From: Saccharopolyspora gloriosae
GTDB lineage: Bacteria > Actinomycetota > Actinomycetes > Mycobacteriales > Pseudonocardiaceae
Direction of reading: 5' to 3'
Assembly: GCF_014203325.1 (NCBI RefSeq)
Contig: NZ_JACHIV010000001.1
Coordinates: 62,001 to 126,000 of the forward strand
Length of the DNA: 64,000 nucleotides
In this document: positions 21,165 through 30,671 of the stretch, piece after piece
How the letters are laid out: each line of letters opens with the position of its first letter
How positions within the stretch are numbered: position 1 is the first letter of the stretch
Notes under the pieces: generated by a model
What the model was told of the DNA's origin: nothing
What the model saw: only the letters and a program-made list of their open reading frames with translations
The model's database searches: none
Made by a program: the position numbers and the translations under genes

Positions 21165-22742
21165 GTGGGTGCCACTCAGGTCGCGGTCCACGCGCAACAG
21201 CAGATTCCGATCCCGCCGATCGACTACGCGGCGATCACGCCCGTGCTGGTCGTGCTCGGCGCCGCCTGCATCGGCGTGCTCGTCGAGGCCTTCGTGCCCC
21301 GGCGGTCGCGCTGGACCACCCAGGTCGCGCTGAGCCTGATCGCGCTGGTCGGCGCAGGAATCGCGCTCGGCCTGCACGCGCGGGCCGGCGGCACCGGCGT
21401 CACCACCCTGTCCGACTCGCTGGCGGTGGACGGCCCCACGCTGTTCCTGTGGGCGACGCTGCTCGGCCTCGGCGTCGCGGCGATCCTGCTCATCGCGGAC
21501 CGCTCGGTGGAACCGGGCGGCGCGTTCGTCGCCGAGACCGCCGCCGAAGCCGAGCAGGACTCCGGGCGGGAACGGGGCGCCACCAGCGCGGTGGCCGGGA
21601 TGCGCACCGAGATCTTCCCCCTCGCGCTGTTCTCCCTCGCCGGGATGATGGTGTTCTGCGCCGCCAACGACCTGCTCACCATGTTCATCGCGCTGGAAGT
21701 GCTGAGCCTGCCGCTGTACCTGATGTGCGGGCTGGCGAAGCGCCGCAGGCTGCTCTCGCAGGAAGCGGCGGTCAAGTACTTCCTGCTCGGGGCGTTCGCC
21801 TCCGCGTTCTTCCTGTACGGCCTCGCGCTGCTCTACGGCTACGCCGGTTCGGTGCGGCTCGCCGCCATCGCCGAGGCCACCGCGGGCAGCGACCGCTCGG
21901 ACACGCTGCTCTACGCCGGCATCGGACTGCTGGTGGTGGGCCTGCTGTTCAAGGCCTCCGTCGGCCCGTTCCACACCTGGACGCCGGACGTCTACCAGGG
22001 CGCGCCGACCGCCGTCACCGGCTTCATGGCGGCCTGCACGAAGGTCGCCGCGTTCGGCGCGATCCTCCGCGTCCTGCAGGTCGCGCTGCACGGCTCCAGC
22101 TGGGAGTGGCGTGGCGTGATGTGGGCGGTGGCCATCGTGTCGATGGTGATCGGCGTCGTGCTCGGCCTGACCCAGAGCGACATCAAGCGCATGATCGCCT
22201 ACTCCTCGGTGGCGCACGCCGGATTCCTGCTCATCGGCTCCATCGCGCTCACCGAGCGCGGTCTTTCGGGCACGATGTTCTACCTGTTGGCCTACGGGTT
22301 CACCACGGTCGCCGTGTTCGGTGTGATCAGCCTCGTGCGCACCGCGGAGGGTGAGGCTACTCACCTTTCGGACTGGGCCGGGCTGGCGAAGCGGTCTCCG
22401 CTGCTCGCGGCCGTGTTCACCTTCCTCATGTTCGCGCTCGCCGGAATCCCGCTGACTAGCGGTTTCATCGGGAAGTTCGTGGTCTTCGAGGCGGCGTTGT
22501 CCGACGGAATGGCCCCGCTGGTCGTGGTGGCCCTGGTGGCCAGTGCGGTTGCGGCGTTCTTCTACCTTCGTGTCATCGTGCTGATGTACTTCAGCGAGCC
22601 CGCCGCGGACGGCCCCACCGTCAGCGTCCCGGGCGCGTTCACGACGGCGGCGATCACGTTGGGTGTGGTAGTCACGCTGTTGCTGGGCGTGCTGCCCACG
22701 GTGGCCCTGGACTGGGCCGGTGTGGGTGGTTTCGTGTCGTAG
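21165..22742 (+). CDS. nuoN: NADH-quinone oxidoreductase subunit N
   Basis: A 525-residue antiporter-like subunit (ND2) and last gene of the operon. Motifs are FIALEVLSLPLYLMCGLAKR with the pump glutamate, LLFKASVGPFHTWTPDVYQG, and DIKRMIAYSSVAHAGFLLIG. The start is GTG 21165, preceded by AGGAGGG. The prenyl diphosphate synthase starts about 50 bp after the stop, so it may be co-transcribed. Confidence 0.95.
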   Translation: MGATQVAVHAQQQIPIPPIDYAAITPVLVVLGAACIGVLVEAFVPRRSRWTTQVALSLIALVGAGIALGLHARAGGTGVTTLSDSLAVDGPTLFLWATLLGLGVAAILLIADRSVEPGGAFVAETAAEAEQDSGRERGATSAVAGMRTEIFPLALFSLAGMMVFCAANDLLTMFIALEVLSLPLYLMCGLAKRRRLLSQEAAVKYFLLGAFASAFFLYGLALLYGYAGSVRLAAIAEATAGSDRSDTLLYAGIGLLVVGLLFKASVGPFHTWTPDVYQGAPTAVTGFMAACTKVAAFGAILRVLQVALHGSSWEWRGVMWAVAIVSMVIGVVLGLTQSDIKRMIAYSSVAHAGFLLIGSIALTERGLSGTMFYLLAYGFTTVAVFGVISLVRTAEGEATHLSDWAGLAKRSPLLAAVFTFLMFALAGIPLTSGFIGKFVVFEAALSDGMAPLVVVALVASAVAAFFYLRVIVLMYFSEPAADGPTVSVPGAFTTAAITLGVVVTLLLGVLPTVALDWAGVGGFVS

Positions 22743-22791
22743 AGTGCCCGCCCGTAGGGCGATTCCGTGGGGGAGCGAAGGCGACGGTGAC

Positions 22792-23823
22792 GTGAGCAGC
22801 CCATCTGGTGAACCGGTCGGGAACGTGGCTGGCAGTACTGCTGCGAGCGGGTTCGACATCGACGACCCGGCGCTGGCCGAATCGATCTCCGCGGGGATGG
22901 CCAGGGTCGAAGAACTGCTCCACGATTCGGTGCGCAGCGAGTTCGACTTCGCCACCCGCACCTCGCTGCACCTGGTGGACGCCGGCGGCAAGCGGTTCCG
23001 GCCGCTGTTCGCGCTGCTGGCGGCGCACTTCGCGGACCCGTCCCCGGACGAGGTGATCACTTCGGCGGCGGTCGTGGAGATGGTGCACCTCGCGACGCTG
23101 TACCACGACGACGTGATGGACGAGGCCACGATGCGCCGCGGCGCGACCAGCGCCAACATGCGCTGGGACAACTCGGTGGCCATCCTCACCGGCGACTTCC
23201 TGATGGCGCACGCCTCCCGGCTGGTCGCCGACCTCGGCGCCGACGCGGTGCGCCGGATGGCGACCACGTTCGAGGCGCTGGTCACGGGCCAGCTGCGGGA
23301 GACGATCGGCGTCGGCGACGGTCAGGACCCGGAGGAGCACTACCTCCAGGTGATCTACGAGAAGACCGGTTCGCTGATCGCGACCGCCGGGCGGTTCGGC
23401 GCCAACGCGGCGGGCGCGACGCCCGAGCAGGTGGCGGCGCTGGAGAGCTTCGGCAAGAGCATCGGCATCGCGTTCCAGATCTCCGACGACGTGATCGACA
23501 TCGCCTCGGCCGCGACGGACTCCGGCAAGACGCCCGGCACCGACCTGCGGGAGGGCGTGCTGACCCTCCCGATGATCTACGCGCGGGATGCGGCGGACAC
23601 CGATCCGCGCTTGCTCGAACTGCTGGGGCAGCCGCTGAGCTCGGACGACGACGTGTCGGAGGCGTTGAAGCTGCTGCGCGAGTCCAGCGGTCTGCGCCGG
23701 GCTCGCGGCAAGCTCGACGAGTACGCGCAGGACTCGCGAGCGGTCCTCGCGGAGCTCCCGGCCTGCTCCGCGCGGGACGCGTTGGAGGCTCTGGTTCACT
23801 ACGTGGTGGCCCGGACCCGCTGA
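22792..23823 (+). CDS. Long-chain polyprenyl diphosphate synthase (GrcC-like)
   Basis: A 343-residue trans-prenyltransferase that adds isopentenyl diphosphate units to make the menaquinone side chain. The first aspartate-rich motif is LYHDDVMDEA (106-110) and the second is ISDDVIDIA (232-236). GGKRFRP at about 65-71 binds substrate. No bulky aromatic residues stand just before the first motif, which fits a long-chain product. GTG 22792 is taken as the start, although the frame is open upstream into nuoN. The position after nuo and near menG/menJ supports a quinone role. Confidence 0.88.
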   Translation: MSSPSGEPVGNVAGSTAASGFDIDDPALAESISAGMARVEELLHDSVRSEFDFATRTSLHLVDAGGKRFRPLFALLAAHFADPSPDEVITSAAVVEMVHLATLYHDDVMDEATMRRGATSANMRWDNSVAILTGDFLMAHASRLVADLGADAVRRMATTFEALVTGQLRETIGVGDGQDPEEHYLQVIYEKTGSLIATAGRFGANAAGATPEQVAALESFGKSIGIAFQISDDVIDIASAATDSGKTPGTDLREGVLTLPMIYARDAADTDPRLLELLGQPLSSDDDVSEALKLLRESSGLRRARGKLDEYAQDSRAVLAELPACSARDALEALVHYVVARTR

Positions 23824-23858
23824 GGTCGGCTGGCGGGTGTTCGGGCCGCGGCACCTCG

Positions 23859-23875
23859 GGTGACGAATCGTCACC
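23859..23875. promoter_or_regulatory. 17-bp inverted repeat downstream of the prenyl synthase
   Basis: GGTGACGA-A-TCGTCACC is a perfect 8-bp inverted repeat with one central base, in the 315-bp gap between the prenyl synthase and the sunset-domain gene. It is short of a T-run, so an operator is more likely than a terminator. Nothing else is recognised in this gap apart from the ribosome-binding site at 24123-24129. Confidence 0.4.
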
Positions 23876-24138
23876 GGAGGCCTGCTCCGCGTAGCGGGAT
23901 CGACGTCGGGTCGGTCCGCGGGCCGGGGCGGGTGGCGTCTCCGGCTCCCACGAAAGCGTGGGCAGTGGTGCTCGTGAGTGCCGGGAACTGAACACTAGGC
24001 GCGCTGATCCGCTCTTCCGGGTTCGATTCAGAGCCCGGTTCGAGGGATGGGCTGCGCCGAGGTACGGAGCGCAGCGTGTTCGGCGTAGCCTGTCGGAGCT
24101 CACGGTGCCCCACGTGGCCTTGGAGGAGGGCGTCGCCG

Positions 24139-25665
24139 GTGGTGTGGCTGTTTACGCAGGTGTGGTTGTGGAGTGTCGCCGCGTTCCTGCTCGGATCTGT
24201 GATCACTTGGTTGTTGTTCGTGGTCCCGCTGCGGCGGAAGCTGCGCAAGGTCAGGTCCGACTACGCGGAGAACGTGGCGCAGCAGGGCGCGCGCCACGAC
24301 CGGCAGGTCCGGCGCCCGCACGACCCGGCGCCGCCGCGGAAGGTCGAGCGCACCACCGTGCAGCCGCGCTGGGAGCAGGAACCGGACGAGGACCCGCTGC
24401 CGGAGCCGCCCGAACCGGCGCCGCAGCCGCCGGCGCACACCGCCCGGCTGCCGCACCCGGGCGCGGAGCAGCCCGCCGGAGCCGACGCGCGCGCCGAGGT
24501 GTCGGTGCGCGGCGGCTCGCAGGTCGCCGACCTCGTCGTCGACGACGACGCGCCCCGCCCCGCCGAACAGCGCCCCACCGCGCAGCGCCCGCAGCAGCAG
24601 GCGGCGCCGGCGGCGCGGCCCACCGGGGCCTGGCAGGAGGACGAGAGCGCCTACGCGGGCCGCTCCAGCGGCGGCTGGTGGCCCAGCCGCGGCCGGGACG
24701 ACGAGACGCCCGCGCCGGCGAACCGGTCCGCGCCGTGGACCATCCCCGCCGACCACGAGCCCGAGGACGACGCTCCGCGTCCGTCCTCCGCCGACATCGG
24801 GCAGGCGCTCGGCCGCGGCGAGAGCACGTCCGTCGACCCGGTGACCGACCGCCCGGCCGAGTCGGCGAGCACCTGGTTCCAGAAGGACGACGCGCCCGAA
24901 TCCGCCGAGCCGACGCGGCCCGCGGAATCGACCGGCGGCGGCACCGAGATCTTCGCCCGGCCCGACGTCGGCTCCGAGGCTCCCGCCAGGTCCGGGCCGC
25001 CGGGACTGTCCGGCGCGGCCGAGCTGTCCGCGGCCCTGGGCCTCTCGGACCTGTCGAGCTCGCCGCGACCGGCCGCCGAGCCGGCCCGCGACACCGCTGA
25101 GCCGGTGCGGGAGACCGCCGAACCGGTGCGGGACGTCGCCGAACCGGTGCGGGAAACCGCCGAACCGGCTCCGGAGCCGGAACCCGAGCCCGAACCGGAG
25201 CAGCCCGCCGAACCCGCCGCGTCCGACCGGGCAGAGGAACGCGAGGACGACCACGGCTTCGCGGGCAACCTGCGCGCGCTGGTGGAAAGCCGGGGCAGCG
25301 AGTTCGCCGACTCGGCGGGCACGCCCAGCCACTCCCCGGACGTGCCGGTGATCGCGGAGTCGGAGCAGACCCCGCTGCCGCGCCGCACGCCCGGCGCCGG
25401 GCCGCGCCCCGGGATGCCGCAGCCCCCGCGTTCGCAGGGCGCCGCGTGGCACGCCGACCCGCAGGCGCAGGCCAACCGCAGGCGCGAGTCGCTCGCCGCG
25501 CCGCAGGAGCCCTCGCAGCAGGACGGCCACATGATCAAGGGCGATTTCGGTTCGCGGCGCTACCACGCGCCGGACTCGCCGCACTACGACCGGATCGTCG
25601 CCGAGGTCTGGTTCCGCAGCGAAGTCGACGCCGAAGAAGCAGGCTTCGTAGCCTGGAACGACTGA
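24139..25665 (+). CDS. Single-pass membrane protein with C-terminal sunset-type domain
   Basis: About 508 residues. One N-terminal helix (WLFTQVWLWSVAAFLLGSVI) is followed by a short basic stretch and some 380 residues of Pro/Glu/Ala-rich disorder, including tandem AEPVRET/AEPVRDV units at about 314-340. The last 45 residues carry the conserved motif IKGDFGSRRYHAPDSPHYDR, then AEVWFRSEVDAEEAGF. That motif matches the actinobacterial sunset domain seen in ArfC-like accessory proteins; its function is not known. Start GTG 24139 (or 24142) lies behind GGAGGAGG. Confidence 0.65.
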   Translation: MVWLFTQVWLWSVAAFLLGSVITWLLFVVPLRRKLRKVRSDYAENVAQQGARHDRQVRRPHDPAPPRKVERTTVQPRWEQEPDEDPLPEPPEPAPQPPAHTARLPHPGAEQPAGADARAEVSVRGGSQVADLVVDDDAPRPAEQRPTAQRPQQQAAPAARPTGAWQEDESAYAGRSSGGWWPSRGRDDETPAPANRSAPWTIPADHEPEDDAPRPSSADIGQALGRGESTSVDPVTDRPAESASTWFQKDDAPESAEPTRPAESTGGGTEIFARPDVGSEAPARSGPPGLSGAAELSAALGLSDLSSSPRPAAEPARDTAEPVRETAEPVRDVAEPVRETAEPAPEPEPEPEPEQPAEPAASDRAEEREDDHGFAGNLRALVESRGSEFADSAGTPSHSPDVPVIAESEQTPLPRRTPGAGPRPGMPQPPRSQGAAWHADPQAQANRRRESLAAPQEPSQQDGHMIKGDFGSRRYHAPDSPHYDRIVAEVWFRSEVDAEEAGFVAWND

Positions 25666-25674
25666 CCGAACGCT

Positions 25675-25910
25675 CTGTCTTTGATCTTGGCCTGCGTAGC
25701 TGGTCGTTCAGCGGAACCTCAGCGGCTTCCTCGCTGCGGGATCTTTTTTCCAAGTGGCTCCGCCACGAGGAAAAAAGCTGTCCTCGCGAGGAAGCCGCTG
25801 AGAACCCGCCGGTGGTCGTCTTGCTTTGGTGGTCACTGCTCAGCGGCTGCGCCGCTGACAGGACAACGACCGATGACGTCGCTCGCCTGGTGAGGCACGG
25901 TCAAAGACAG
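25675..25910. mobile_element. MITE-like repeat, copy 2 (most complete)
   Basis: A 236-bp unit bounded by 10-bp perfect terminal inverted repeats: CTGTCTTTGA at 25675-25684 and TCAAAGACAG at 25901-25910. Inside is a long hairpin with 17-bp arms (25718-25734 and 25786-25802), the inverse of copy 1. A second module with AGCGGCTGCGCCGCT follows, and its sequence recurs at 63320. No ORF is present. It lies between two convergent genes. Mobility is inferred from the terminal repeats and dispersion. Confidence 0.6.
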
Positions 25911-25926
25911 GCGTTGAACCGGTCGC

Positions 25927-26376
25927 TCACGGTTGCGGTGGGCGCTCCAGCAGGCGGGACAGCACCACCGTCGACACGGTGCGGCTGATGAACTCCACCG
26001 CGCGCAACCGTTCCAGCGCGGTCTCCAGGTGGTGGATGTCCGCGGCCCGCAGGTGCACGATCGCGTCGGCCGGGCCGGACACCGTGTAGGCGGCCACCAC
26101 CTCCGGCAGCGGTTCCAGGCCGCTGCGGATGCGGTGCGTGGGCACGTTGCCGTGGCAGTGCACCTCGACGAAGGCCTCCGTGCCCCACCCCAGCGCCTCC
26201 GGGTCGACGACCGCGGTGAACCCGCGCAGGATTCCCAGGTCCAGCAGCTTGTCCACCCGGCGCTTCACCGCGGGGGCGGAGAGCCCGACCACGGCGCCGA
26301 TCTCGGCGTAGCTCGCCCGCGCGTCCGTCACCAGCTGCGAAACGATTCGCTGATCCAAGGTGTCCATGCGCAACAT
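25927..26376 (-). CDS. Lrp/AsnC-family transcriptional regulator
   Basis: A 149-residue regulator (start at 26376, or ATG 26367). The N-terminal HTH is seen in LDQRIVSQLVTDARASYAEI and continues GLSAPAVKRRVDKLLDLGI. A C-terminal RAM/AsnC effector domain follows from about residue 65. Such proteins respond to amino acids and often control the divergent neighbour. Here that neighbour is the dimethylargininase-type gene, starting 65 bp away, so arginine or a related amino acid is a reasonable guess for the ligand. Confidence 0.88.
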   Translation of the reverse strand: MLRMDTLDQRIVSQLVTDARASYAEIGAVVGLSAPAVKRRVDKLLDLGILRGFTAVVDPEALGWGTEAFVEVHCHGNVPTHRIRSGLEPLPEVVAAYTVSGPADAIVHLRAADIHHLETALERLRAVEFISRTVSTVVLSRLLERPPQP

Positions 26377-26441
26377 ACTGCCGCAATTCGCGCAATGGAG
26401 CGTTATTGAACGTCGTCGGAGGCCCGATTAGATTTCGTATC

Positions 26442-27308
26442 ATGACGGTCACCGCCGCATTCGCGGATCAGCAGGCCGCGCCGCGCCCCGGCGCCCGCAC
26501 TCCCACGTTGCGCAACTACGTGATGTGCCCGCCGGAGCACTTCGCGGTGGAGTACGTGATCAACCCGTGGATGGATCCGGACGAACCGGTCGACGTCGCG
26601 GTGGCGATGCGGCAGTGGCGGGAGCTCAAGGAGACCTACGAGCGGCTCGGCCACGCCGTGTCGGTGGTGCCCGCGCAGCCGGGGCTGCCGGACATGGTGT
26701 TCGCGGCGAACTCCGGCACCGTCGTCGGCGGCCGGGTGCTGGGCTCCCGGTTCCGGGCCGAGCAGCGCGCGGCGGAGGCCGAGCACTTCCGCCGCTGGTT
26801 CGGCGAGAACGGCTACCGCGAGATCGTGATGCCCGCGCGGATCAACGAGGCCGAGGGCGATTTCGCGTGGACCGGTGGCCTGCTGCTGGCGGGCACCGGT
26901 TTCCGCACCGACCCGGAAGCGCACGCGGAGGCGCAGGAGGCGCTGGGCGTGCCGGTGGTCTCGCTGCGGCTGGTCGACGCCCGCTACTACCACCTGGACA
27001 CCGCGCTGTTCGTCCTGGAGCAGGGCGCGCACCCGCAGATCGCCTACTACCCGGAGGCGTTCTCGCCGGGTTCGCGACGGGTGCTGCAGCGGTTGTTCCC
27101 GGACGCGGTGATCGCCGACGCCGCCGACGCCTCGTGCCTCGGGCTCAACGGCGTCTCGGACGGCCGCAACGTGGTGCTGCCGCTGGAGGCGACCGGACTG
27201 GCGGAGCAGCTGCGGGCGCGCGGGTACGAGCCGATCCACGTCGACGTCTCGGAGCTGCGAAAGTCGGGCGGTGGCCCGAAGTGCTGCACGATGGAACTGC
27301 ACGGCTGA
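26442..27308 (+). CDS. Dimethylargininase / amidinotransferase-superfamily hydrolase
   Basis: A 288-residue enzyme of the guanidino-group-modifying superfamily. Substrate-side motifs are MCPPEHFAVEYVINPWM and DMVFAANSGTVVGGRV. The catalytic His is in YYHLDTALFVLE, and the catalytic Cys in GGGPKCCTMELHG near the C-terminus. Known members hydrolyse dimethylarginine to citrulline, or act as arginine/ornithine-pathway hydrolases; exact substrate is not decided by sequence. ATG 26442 fits the family length. The divergent Lrp gene is its likely regulator. Confidence 0.8.
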   Translation: MTVTAAFADQQAAPRPGARTPTLRNYVMCPPEHFAVEYVINPWMDPDEPVDVAVAMRQWRELKETYERLGHAVSVVPAQPGLPDMVFAANSGTVVGGRVLGSRFRAEQRAAEAEHFRRWFGENGYREIVMPARINEAEGDFAWTGGLLLAGTGFRTDPEAHAEAQEALGVPVVSLRLVDARYYHLDTALFVLEQGAHPQIAYYPEAFSPGSRRVLQRLFPDAVIADAADASCLGLNGVSDGRNVVLPLEATGLAEQLRARGYEPIHVDVSELRKSGGGPKCCTMELHG

Positions 27309-27359
27309 GCTGATCAGCAGGGAGCGCCGACGGTTCCCCGCAACCGTCGGCGCGGGCGA

Positions 27360-28268
27360 TCACTGCTCCAGCACGGCCTGCACGCCGAGTTCGATCTCGA
27401 CGGTCGGGCCGACGACGGCGATGCCCTTGGCGAGCGTCGCCTGCCAGTTCACCGCGTAGTCCTCGCGGCGCAGGCTGGTGGTGGCGCGGCAGGCGGCCCG
27501 GCGGTCGCTGTCGAAGCCGGGGCCCTGCCAGGTGCGCTGCCCCAGGTAGGCGGTGTCGAGCTGCACGTTGCTGCTGCTGCCGCGCAGCGTGAACGCGCCG
27601 TCGATCAGCCAGCGGTCGCCGCGGACCTGGTGGAACTTCGTGCTGCTGAAGTACAGCTTCGGGTAGTTCTCCACGTCGAGGAAGTCCGCCGACTTCAGGT
27701 GCGTGTCCCGCATGTTCACGCCGGTGTCGATGCTGTCGGCGTCGATCACCACGTCGATCCGGGAGTCCTCGAAGCGCGGCGCGACCTGGATCTGGCCTTC
27801 GAAGGCGTTGAACCGCCCGCGGATCTTCGACATGCCGACGTGCTGCGCGACGAAGTGGATCTCGGTGTGGGTGGGGTCGAAGGTCCACACGCCCGGCTGG
27901 GGCAGCGCCAGCGAGTTGTCCGACTCCAGCCGCACGCCGCCGAGCGAGGTGTGCTGGTTGACCCGCACCTCGATGCGCGCGCTCTTGCGCTTGAACCCGC
28001 CGGCGCTGATCGAGATCTTGTGCATGCCCGGTTGCACCGTTGCGAGGAACGAGCCGTAGCTGTCCGTCTCGGAGTGCGCGATCTGCTGGTTGAGCCGGTC
28101 GGTGATGGTGACCAGCGCACCCGGCAGCAGCTTGCCCATCTCGTCGTGCACCTGGCAGCTGATCACGCCGCCATCGAGGGGGGTTTCCGGCAGGTATCCG
28201 GCGTTTCCGGCGCCGGGCCGTGGAGCGGCGCCGGTGTTGCCGCGACGCCTGCGCAATTTGGCGAACAT
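27360..28268 (-). CDS. YceI-family protein with N-terminal carboxypeptidase regulatory-like domain
   Basis: A 302-residue protein. Residues about 30-110 form a carboxypeptidase-regulatory-like beta domain (CQVHDEMGKLLPGALVTI and SYGSFLATVQPGMHKISI). From about residue 125 to the end is a YceI lipocalin-like domain (WTFDPTHTEIHFVAQHVGM, then DADSIDTGVNMRDTHLKS). YceI domains bind long isoprenoid lipids, which is notable near the polyprenyl genes, but the ligand is not shown here. No signal peptide is seen. Start ATG 28268 has GGAAAGGA upstream. The 297 bp to the divergent htpX gene holds no gene. Confidence 0.82.
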   Translation of the reverse strand: MFAKLRRRRGNTGAAPRPGAGNAGYLPETPLDGGVISCQVHDEMGKLLPGALVTITDRLNQQIAHSETDSYGSFLATVQPGMHKISISAGGFKRKSARIEVRVNQHTSLGGVRLESDNSLALPQPGVWTFDPTHTEIHFVAQHVGMSKIRGRFNAFEGQIQVAPRFEDSRIDVVIDADSIDTGVNMRDTHLKSADFLDVENYPKLYFSSTKFHQVRGDRWLIDGAFTLRGSSSNVQLDTAYLGQRTWQGPGFDSDRRAACRATTSLRREDYAVNWQATLAKGIAVVGPTVEIELGVQAVLEQ

Positions 28269-28565
28269 CTGGGATCCTTTCCGCTCTCCCGCCGACCCCC
28301 AGGCGGGAAAGTTGTTCATTTCGGTGGCGCGGCCATGCTAGGCCCGACGGATCTTGGTGTCCCGGTCCCATGTGGTCTGATCGCACCGTTGCAGGTCATC
28401 GTTGCACCATGGTCGAATCGGTCTGGACCTACCGGGTGGCGTGGGGCACGCCACGAGAGCGGAACTTCGGTCGTCCGCCGCGCGTTTTCCCTATGACTCC
28501 CGACCACGTCGACGAGTGACGTCGCAGGTCGAGGGCGTTTCAGCAGAGCCCGGAGGAGACACACG

Positions 28566-29468
28566 GTGAGCAGCGACAGGCACGGAGGGCGCGGCGTGGT
28601 GGGCGGGCATTTCAACGGACTCAAGACCGCGCTGCTGCTCGGCGGGATGAGCGCCCTGGTCCTTCTGGTCGGCTCCTTGTTCGGCCGGATGGGCCTGGTC
28701 ATCGCGTTGGTCGTGGCGCTGGGCATGAACGGCTACGCCTATTTCAATTCGGCAAAGCTGGCGTTGCGTTCCATGCACGCGCGTCCCGTGTCCGAAGCGG
28801 AGCAGCCCGCGATGTACCGCATCGTCCGGGAACTGGCCACCTCCGCCCGCCAGCCGATGCCCGCGCTGTACCTCAGCCCGACGCGGGCGCCGAACGCGTT
28901 CGCCACCGGCCGCAACCCGCGCAACGCCGCCGTCTGCTGCACGACCGGCATCCTCGAACTGCTCGACGAGCGGGAGCTGCGCGCCGTGCTCGGCCACGAG
29001 CTGTCCCACGTCTACAACCGGGACATCCTGATCTCCAGCGTCGCGGGGGCGCTGGCGAGCGTGGTGACGTTCCTGGCGAACTTCGGGATGTTGTTCGGGA
29101 TGTTCGGCGGCAACGACGAGAACCGGCCGAGCCCGGTGGCGATGCTGCTGATCGCCCTGCTCGGGCCCGTCGCGGCGGGCGTGGTGCAGATGGCGGTGAG
29201 CCGGTCCCGGGAGTACCAGGCGGACGCGTCCGGCGCCGAGCTCACCGGGGACCCGCTGGCGCTGGCCTCGGCGCTGCGCAAGCTGGAGCGCGGCACGCAG
29301 GAGGCCCCGCTCGCCCCGGACCCGAAGCTCGTGTCGCAGTCGCACCTGATGATCGCCAACCCGTTCCGCCCCGGTGAGCGGATGGCGCGATTGTTCTCCA
29401 CCCACCCGCCCATCAGCGACCGGGTGCAACGCCTGGAAGGCATGGCGGGCCGGCGCCTCATGCCGTGA
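28566..29468 (+). CDS. htpX: M48-family membrane metalloprotease HtpX
   Basis: A 300-residue zinc protease of the inner membrane for misfolded membrane proteins. Two N-terminal helices (about 22-60) and two more around 150-200 flank the catalytic site. The zinc motif HELSH is at 144-148, and the third ligand lies in [13 protein letters not shown]. The C-terminal [17 protein letters not shown] is typical. Start GTG 28566 is behind GGAGGAG. It converges with rmlA, with 7 bp between the genes. Confidence 0.92.
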   Translation: MSSDRHGGRGVVGGHFNGLKTALLLGGMSALVLLVGSLFGRMGLVIALVVALGMNGYAYFNSAKLALRSMHARPVSEAEQPAMYRIVRELATSARQPMPALYLSPTRAPNAFATGRNPRNAAVCCTTGILELLDERELRAVLGHELSHVYNRDILISSVAGALASVVTFLANFGMLFGMFGGNDENRPSPVAMLLIALLGPVAAGVVQMAVSRSREYQADASGAELTGDPLALASALRKLERGTQEAPLAPDPKLVSQSHLMIANPFRPGERMARLFSTHPPISDRVQRLEGMAGRRLMP

Positions 29469-29475
29469 GCCGGCG

Positions 29476-30357
29476 TCAGGTGGTGGCGCCGGCCGAGCGG
29501 GCCACTTCCATGACGTATTCGCCGTAGGCGGACTTCGCGAGCTTGGTGCCCAGCGCGTGGCACTGCTCCGCGGAGATGAAGCCCATCCGCAGCGCGATCT
29601 CCTCCAGGCACGCGATGCGGACTCCCTGGCGGTGCTCCAGCACCTGCACGAACTGGCCGGCTTCCAGCAGCGAATCGTGGGTGCCGGTGTCCAGCCAGGC
29701 GTAGCCGCGGCCCAGCTCCGTCAGGTGCGCCCGCCCTTGCCGCAGGTAGGCCATGTTGACGTCGGTGATCTCCAGCTCGCCGCGCGGCGACGGCGTCAGG
29801 CCGCGGGCGATGTCCACCACGTCGTTGTCGTAGAAGTAGAGGCCGGTGATGGCCTTGTTGGACCGCGGCTGCTCCGGCTTCTCCACGATGGACACGAGCT
29901 TCCCGTCGGAGTCGACCTCGCCGACGCCGTAGCGGTGCGGGTCGCGCACCGGGTAGCCGAACAGCGTGCACCCGTGCAGGTCGCGGGTGCTCTGCTGCAA
30001 CACCCGGGAGAACCCCTGGCCGTAGAAGATGTTGTCGCCCAGCACCAGCGCCACCGGGTCGGAGCCGATGAAGTCCGCGCCGATCACGAAGGCCTCGGCG
30101 AGCCCGTTCGGCTGCGGCTGCTCCGCGTACTCGATGCTGATGCCGAACTGCGAACCGTCCCCGAGCAGCCGCTGGAACAGCGGCAGGTCCACCGGGGTGG
30201 AGATGAGCAGGACGTCCCGGATCCCGGCGAGCATCAGCACCGACAGCGGGTAGTACACCATCGGCTTGTCGTAGACGGGCAGCAGCTGCTTCGACACGCC
30301 CTGCGTCAACGGGTGCAGCCGGGTGCCGCTGCCACCCGCGAGCACGATTCCCTTCAC
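29476..30357 (-). CDS. rmlA: Glucose-1-phosphate thymidylyltransferase
   Basis: A 293-residue nucleotidyltransferase that makes dTDP-glucose from dTTP and glucose-1-phosphate, the first step to dTDP-rhamnose for the cell wall. The N-terminal motif [17 protein letters not shown] and the metal/product segment [15 protein letters not shown] are intact. The catalytic loop [17 protein letters not shown] and [19 protein letters not shown] are also present. Start GTG 30357 lies behind GGAGGG. No other rml genes are adjacent. Confidence 0.93.
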   Translation of the reverse strand: MKGIVLAGGSGTRLHPLTQGVSKQLLPVYDKPMVYYPLSVLMLAGIRDVLLISTPVDLPLFQRLLGDGSQFGISIEYAEQPQPNGLAEAFVIGADFIGSDPVALVLGDNIFYGQGFSRVLQQSTRDLHGCTLFGYPVRDPHRYGVGEVDSDGKLVSIVEKPEQPRSNKAITGLYFYDNDVVDIARGLTPSPRGELEITDVNMAYLRQGRAHLTELGRGYAWLDTGTHDSLLEAGQFVQVLEHRQGVRIACLEEIALRMGFISAEQCHALGTKLAKSAYGEYVMEVARSAGATT

Positions 30358-30671
30358 CCGGACATCCCTCCAGAGCCTGTCGGTCGTCACCACGGTAGAC
30401 GACCCGGCCCTGGAGGTAACCGCAGTTTCCCGCCCGCAGTGGCCCGTTCCACGCCCGCGCCGAGAGCCTGAGCCGCTCAAGATCAATGCGAAAGCGCTCC
30501 GGCGGGGCCGAGGCCGCGGCGGAGCGTGTTCGGGCGGCTACGGCGACGACAGGCGGTGTTCCGGGCGCCCGACGTGATCGTCACGCCCGGGATCCCCGGA
30601 CCGGGTGCCGAACCTGCCCTGCCTGGCACCCGGCCTGGTTCCACGACCGGCCCGCGGCGAAGCGGCCGGGA
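30358..30671. other. Intergenic stretch between rmlA and yajQ
   Basis: About 314 bp with no supported gene. It should contain the rmlA promoter on the minus strand. Frames across it show poor codon usage. No repeat or RNA motif stands out. Confidence 0.5.

Noticed and set aside
25665-25930. Target-site duplication around MITE-like copy 2
   Set aside because: The flanks show an extension of the inverted repeat (AACGC/GCGTT), not a direct repeat, so no duplication can be claimed.
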